Shown one piece after another: positions 61,060 through 64,000 of a stretch of DNA of 64,000 bases. Source of the stretch: JACRCG01 sp964524835 (GTDB lineage Bacteria; Desulfobacterota; Desulfuromonadia; Geobacterales; Pseudopelobacteraceae); the NCBI GenBank assembly GCA_964524835.1, contig CAZGEG010000007.1:62001-126000 (forward strand). Direction: 5' to 3'. A model generated the notes under the pieces. It did not search any database and was not told where the DNA came from. It saw only the letters and a program-made list of their open reading frames with translations. The position numbers and the translations under genes are program-made. Every line of letters begins with the position of its first letter. Positions within the stretch are counted from its first letter, which is position 1.

Positions 61060-63663
61060 ATGTCATTCACCAACCCCGCAAACATAATCACCCGCTGGTC
61101 GGTTGTCGGCATGGAAGGGATGTGGGCGAAAATGTTCGATCCACCCAAGGACAGCCCGGACACTCCGGACCTGTTGTTGCCGACCAATCCGGTTCCCGAG
61201 GTGCTGGCCACCGCCGGCTTTCAGAGGGCGCCCAACACGCCTCATACCGTTGTAATAGAGTTGATGCACGGCATCAAGCTGGACACCTGGGATTTCCGTC
61301 CAAACCAGATGATGTTTTTTCTTTTCAAAAATCCCGACTCGAATCTCCCTGTTACCGGTGACGAGTTCCCCAGCGCCACCATGCGCATGCCCCGGGGGGT
61401 GGTGTTCCACTGCATAACCGACGGCAAGGGGCCGCCCCCGCACACCATCCACTGGCACGGCATGGAGCCGACCACCATCAACGACGGCGTCGGCCACTGC
61501 TCCATGGAGATCGGCAGATACAACTACCAGTGGCAGCCCAACTACATCGGCTCCTATTTCGCCCACTGCCACCGCAACACCGTCCAGCACTTCGAGTTCG
61601 GCCTCTACTTCCTCATCCTCATCGAACCGCCTGACGCCTACTTCGCCACCCAGGTGAATCCGACCATCCCGATCGGTCACTGCCGGGACGGCAAGCGCCG
61701 CACTGCCGCCAACTTGGCGGCTTTCCCCCAGTTTCCGGACTGGAACTCCAACGAGACGTACGATCCCGACCCCTGGGTCCCTGTCGCGGGGCAGCCATGG
61801 ACCGCCGATCCACGGATCCGCTTTGCCACCGACCCGCACGGCAACACCGTTTCCTATGACGTCGAGGCGCTCTGGGTCATGGATGACCGTGATTCCACGT
61901 GGAGCGACCTGGGTTCAAATGCTCGGGCTACCTACCCCCAGTACGGGACCAGGCCCGGTTTCAACGACAGCTTCCACAACAACGCCGACGTTCCGGCCTT
62001 GCCTACCGATTTTTTCGCCTTCAACGATTTTCATGCCGACTACTGGTATGTCACCGGGGTGCCGGTGCCTACCCCCCCTGGAGGGCCGGCGGCCAGCATT
62101 CCCCCCAACATCGTCATCCCTGCCGGGCTGAACAGCGGCGTTGCCGGCTCGCAGGTTTCCATCAATGCCGTCGTCGGTCAGACCATCCTGGTACGTTGCC
62201 TCGACGCCGCCTACAACAGCATCGAAGTGACCTTCCCGGTTGATGTCGTCATCATCGCCTGGGACGGGCGCGCCCTCGGCGTCATGCCCTACGGCCACAA
62301 CGAAGCCTACCTGGTGCCGGCCGGCACGCCGATCAAGCAGACAACCGCCCGGCGTTTCGATGGCTTGATAAGGGCTACTGCGCCGATCAACTCGTATGCC
62401 ACGGTAAAATTCATCAACACCCGCGGCCAGGTTCCGGGCACCCCGGATGAAGTGCTCTGCACCGCCCGTATCCCGATCAACATTTCGGCGGTGACAGTTA
62501 CGGCGACAACTAGCGTACCAAGTCCTCAGTTAGTAGGCACTGCGGTGACAGTTACAGCAACCATAACTAGAGATCCCGGCAACCAGGCCCCGACAACCGG
62601 TACGTATGAATACCGGTTTTGGCTTAACTCCGGCGCCGGTTTCGAAATCGCACAGGACTATGATTCAGCTAATACATTCGTCTGGACTCCAGCTGTAAGT
62701 GGAGCCTATGACATCCTGGTAGACATGAGAAGTGTCGGTTCCACCGCTTTGCGGGATGCCTCCACCAAACTTTTCTACTATCAGATTACGTCAGTAGCTA
62801 CAGGCGTTACTGCAACTCCTGATCTGGCCAGCCCCCAAGCGGCGGGTACGCCGATTACGATTACTGCTCTCGGCCAGGGTGGAAGCGGTTCGTATGAATA
62901 CCGGTTCTGGCTCAACTCAGGTTCCGGCTTCAATATCACCCAGGACTTCAGTGCCACAAATACTTTAGTCTGGACGCCGGCGTTGAGCGGAGCCTATGAC
63001 ATACTGGTGGACGTGAGAAATGCGGGATCTACTGCCTTACGAGAGGCTTCCACGAAGATATTCTACTATCAGGTTCTACCATCAGCTGCAACAGGCGTAA
63101 CAGTGACATCTGACAAATCTAGTCCGGTGTCGCTGGGAAATACAATCACCTACACAGCCCTCGGCCAAGGGGGAAGCGGTTCGTACGAATACCGGTTCTG
63201 GATCAACTCCGGCTCCGGCTTTACCATCGTCCAGGAATATAGCGCTACCAATACTTTTGCCTGGACTCCGGTTGTGACAGGAGCCTATGACCTTCTGGTA
63301 GATGTGCGGAGTGCCGGTTCAACGGCCCAAAGGGAAGCATCCACCAAGATTTTCTATTATCAAATTGTACCTGCAGCCGCAACCGGGGTCACCTTGACAC
63401 CTAACCTTGCCAGTCCTCAGTCGGTGGGTACGCCGGTTACCTTCACCGCTCTTGGCCAGGGGGGAAGCGGTTCATACGAATTCCGCTTCTGGATCAACTC
63501 CGGCTTAGGCTTTGACATTGTTCAGGATTATAGCGCATCCAACGCACTGGTCTGGACACCGGTTGCAACCGGAGCCTACGATATCCTGGTTGATGTTAGG
63601 AGTACCGGTTCAGCGGCATTCCGCGAAGCATCCACAAAGCTCTTCTTCTATCAGATACAGTAA
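61060..63663 (+). CDS. multicopper oxidase-like protein B with four C-terminal repeats
   Basis: 867 residues from ATG 61060, preceded by GAAAGGAG. No signal peptide: starts MSFTNPANIITRW. The cupredoxin part (about 1-470) has HTIHWHG (H128, H131, H133) and FAHCHRNTVQHFEFGL with H169-C170-H171 and H177, the type 1 copper set, although five residues instead of three separate HCH from the next histidine. After a linker with VPGTPDEVLC the C-terminus (about 478-867) is four Ig-like repeats identical in type to those of the peroxidase, ending FFYQIQ. Cotranscribed with A (64-base gap). Export would depend on partner A. Confidence 0.85.
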   Translation: MSFTNPANIITRWSVVGMEGMWAKMFDPPKDSPDTPDLLLPTNPVPEVLATAGFQRAPNTPHTVVIELMHGIKLDTWDFRPNQMMFFLFKNPDSNLPVTGDEFPSATMRMPRGVVFHCITDGKGPPPHTIHWHGMEPTTINDGVGHCSMEIGRYNYQWQPNYIGSYFAHCHRNTVQHFEFGLYFLILIEPPDAYFATQVNPTIPIGHCRDGKRRTAANLAAFPQFPDWNSNETYDPDPWVPVAGQPWTADPRIRFATDPHGNTVSYDVEALWVMDDRDSTWSDLGSNARATYPQYGTRPGFNDSFHNNADVPALPTDFFAFNDFHADYWYVTGVPVPTPPGGPAASIPPNIVIPAGLNSGVAGSQVSINAVVGQTILVRCLDAAYNSIEVTFPVDVVIIAWDGRALGVMPYGHNEAYLVPAGTPIKQTTARRFDGLIRATAPINSYATVKFINTRGQVPGTPDEVLCTARIPINISAVTVTATTSVPSPQLVGTAVTVTATITRDPGNQAPTTGTYEYRFWLNSGAGFEIAQDYDSANTFVWTPAVSGAYDILVDMRSVGSTALRDASTKLFYYQITSVATGVTATPDLASPQAAGTPITITALGQGGSGSYEYRFWLNSGSGFNITQDFSATNTLVWTPALSGAYDILVDVRNAGSTALREASTKIFYYQVLPSAATGVTVTSDKSSPVSLGNTITYTALGQGGSGSYEYRFWINSGSGFTIVQEYSATNTFAWTPVVTGAYDLLVDVRSAGSTAQREASTKIFYYQIVPAAATGVTLTPNLASPQSVGTPVTFTALGQGGSGSYEFRFWINSGLGFDIVQDYSASNALVWTPVATGAYDILVDVRSTGSAAFREASTKLFFYQIQ
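62488..63660 (+). repeat. four tandem Ig/Y_Y_Y-like protein repeats (protein B C-terminus)
   Basis: About 62488-62789, 62790-63075, 63076-63369 and 63370-63660. Same core motifs as at 55238-56098 (TPITFTALGQGGSGSYEYRF, GAYDILVDVR, REASTK). The first copy is divergent, with an insertion ITRDPGNQAPTT. Copies 2-4 share long near-identical stretches of DNA, so recent duplication or gene conversion is likely. Confidence 0.92.
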
Positions 63664-63713
63664 AGCAGGATTGTTAACAAGATGCCGACTTTTAGAAGCT
63701 TTTGTCATTGATG

Positions 63714-63745
63714 GAGGAGGGGCTTACGCCCCTCCTCGTTTTTTT
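63714..63745 (+). terminator. terminator after multicopper protein B
   Basis: GAGGAGGGGC (63714-63723) pairs perfectly with GCCCCTCCTC (63728-63737), TTAC loop, then GTTTTTTTT. Ends the A-B unit. Confidence 0.95.
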
Positions 63746-63833
63746 GGCAGACATGGCTGCAAATCAACTGAGTGGTATATTATCCATTGAATTCAAGCAA
63801 ATACGATTTTGCTATTCCAAAAGGTATTTTCCC

Positions 63834-64000
63834 ATGTCGAAGATAAAACTTTTGGTCGTGCGCCTGGCAATTCTACTTGCTGTCCTGTCCTCCGCCGTTT
63901 TAGTCGGGGGTGATGGCGCCCTCCCCGCCACATGGTTTGTTCCCGAAGGGACCACTTTGGGCACCACTCAAGTGGCAAATTTTTTCGATGCGAACCAGCT
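63834..64000 (+). CDS. exported protein, N-terminal part only
   Basis: 55 codons to the window edge. MSKIKLLVVRLAILLAVLSSA is a clear signal peptide or anchor, followed by LPATWFVPEGTTLGTTQVANFF. AAAGG lies ten bases upstream of the ATG. It follows a terminator, so it has its own promoter or is read-through. The rest is outside the window; function unknown, but its position makes it a candidate member of the redox cluster. Confidence 0.65.
   Translation, partial: MSKIKLLVVRLAILLAVLSSAVLVGGDGALPATWFVPEGTTLGTTQVANFFDANQ

Overview
The window looks like chromosomal DNA of a Geobacter-type member of the Desulfuromonadia (Geobacterales). The assignment is an inference from gene content: CimA-route isoleucine synthesis, squalene-hopene cyclase, CxxCH heme motifs in sensor and secreted proteins, HD-GYP/HDOD/PilZ signalling, and GG-N10-GC (sigma-54) promoters. 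No ribosomal RNA, phage or CRISPR array is present. Most of the window is densely packed housekeeping sequence; the last 11 kb are accessory and the most unusual.

Layout. 1-4.4 kb (minus): rlmD-like (cut by the window edge), rdgB, rph, a 51-residue zinc ribbon protein, a ComEA-like protein and cimA. 4.5-7.2 kb (plus): MATE exporter and mtaB. 7.2-17.4 kb (minus): ResB-like protein, CDF transporter, recJ, a membrane-anchored TPR protein, then secF-secD-yajC-tgt-queA and a SpoIID-like protein. 17.8-22.2 kb (plus): an HD-GYP sensor with a periplasmic heme motif, two oligopeptide-type ABC ATPases and an ArsR regulator. 22.2-29.0 kb (minus): bioC-bioH-bioF followed upstream by nucleotide-sugar genes (manC, a stand-alone cupin, rfbD, rfbB) and a lipoprotein. 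29.2-38.1 kb: a Cys-rich small protein, HDOD protein, two unknown proteins, M29 and M50 peptidases, the glnB-glnA operon with a clear sigma-54 promoter, a PilZ protein, an M23 peptidase and a probably duplicated class II aldolase-type protein. 38.1-44.5 kb (minus): shc-hpnA-dxs-pyrF-rlmB, which couples isoprenoid precursor supply to hopanoid synthesis. 44.8-47.1 kb: TPR protein, lipoprotein, two tRNA-Arg genes each followed by a terminator, and an ISL3-type transposase fragment. 47.4-53.0 kb (plus): a sensor kinase and sigma-54 activator pair, then a tviB/tviC-like pair for UDP-GalNAcA-type sugars.

The candidate system is 53.2-64.0 kb (plus). It encodes a di-heme cytochrome c peroxidase/MauG-like protein with three C-terminal Ig-like repeats, TatA, a SCO copper chaperone with an added N-terminal domain, a cytochrome c fused to a periplasmic-binding-protein domain, a Tat-exported multicopper-oxidase-like protein (A), and a second multicopper-oxidase-like protein (B) that has no signal peptide and ends in four copies of the same repeat. 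A further exported protein runs off the end. Copper-ligand motifs are divided between A and B, which suggests a split, heteromeric multicopper enzyme carried out by the Tat pathway in one complex. Sigma-54 promoter matches precede the peroxidase gene and the A gene, and the kinase/activator pair just upstream is a plausible regulator. Together these look like a copper- and heme-dependent extracytoplasmic redox module whose two large enzymes carry a common C-terminal repeat domain. Its substrate cannot be read from the sequence.
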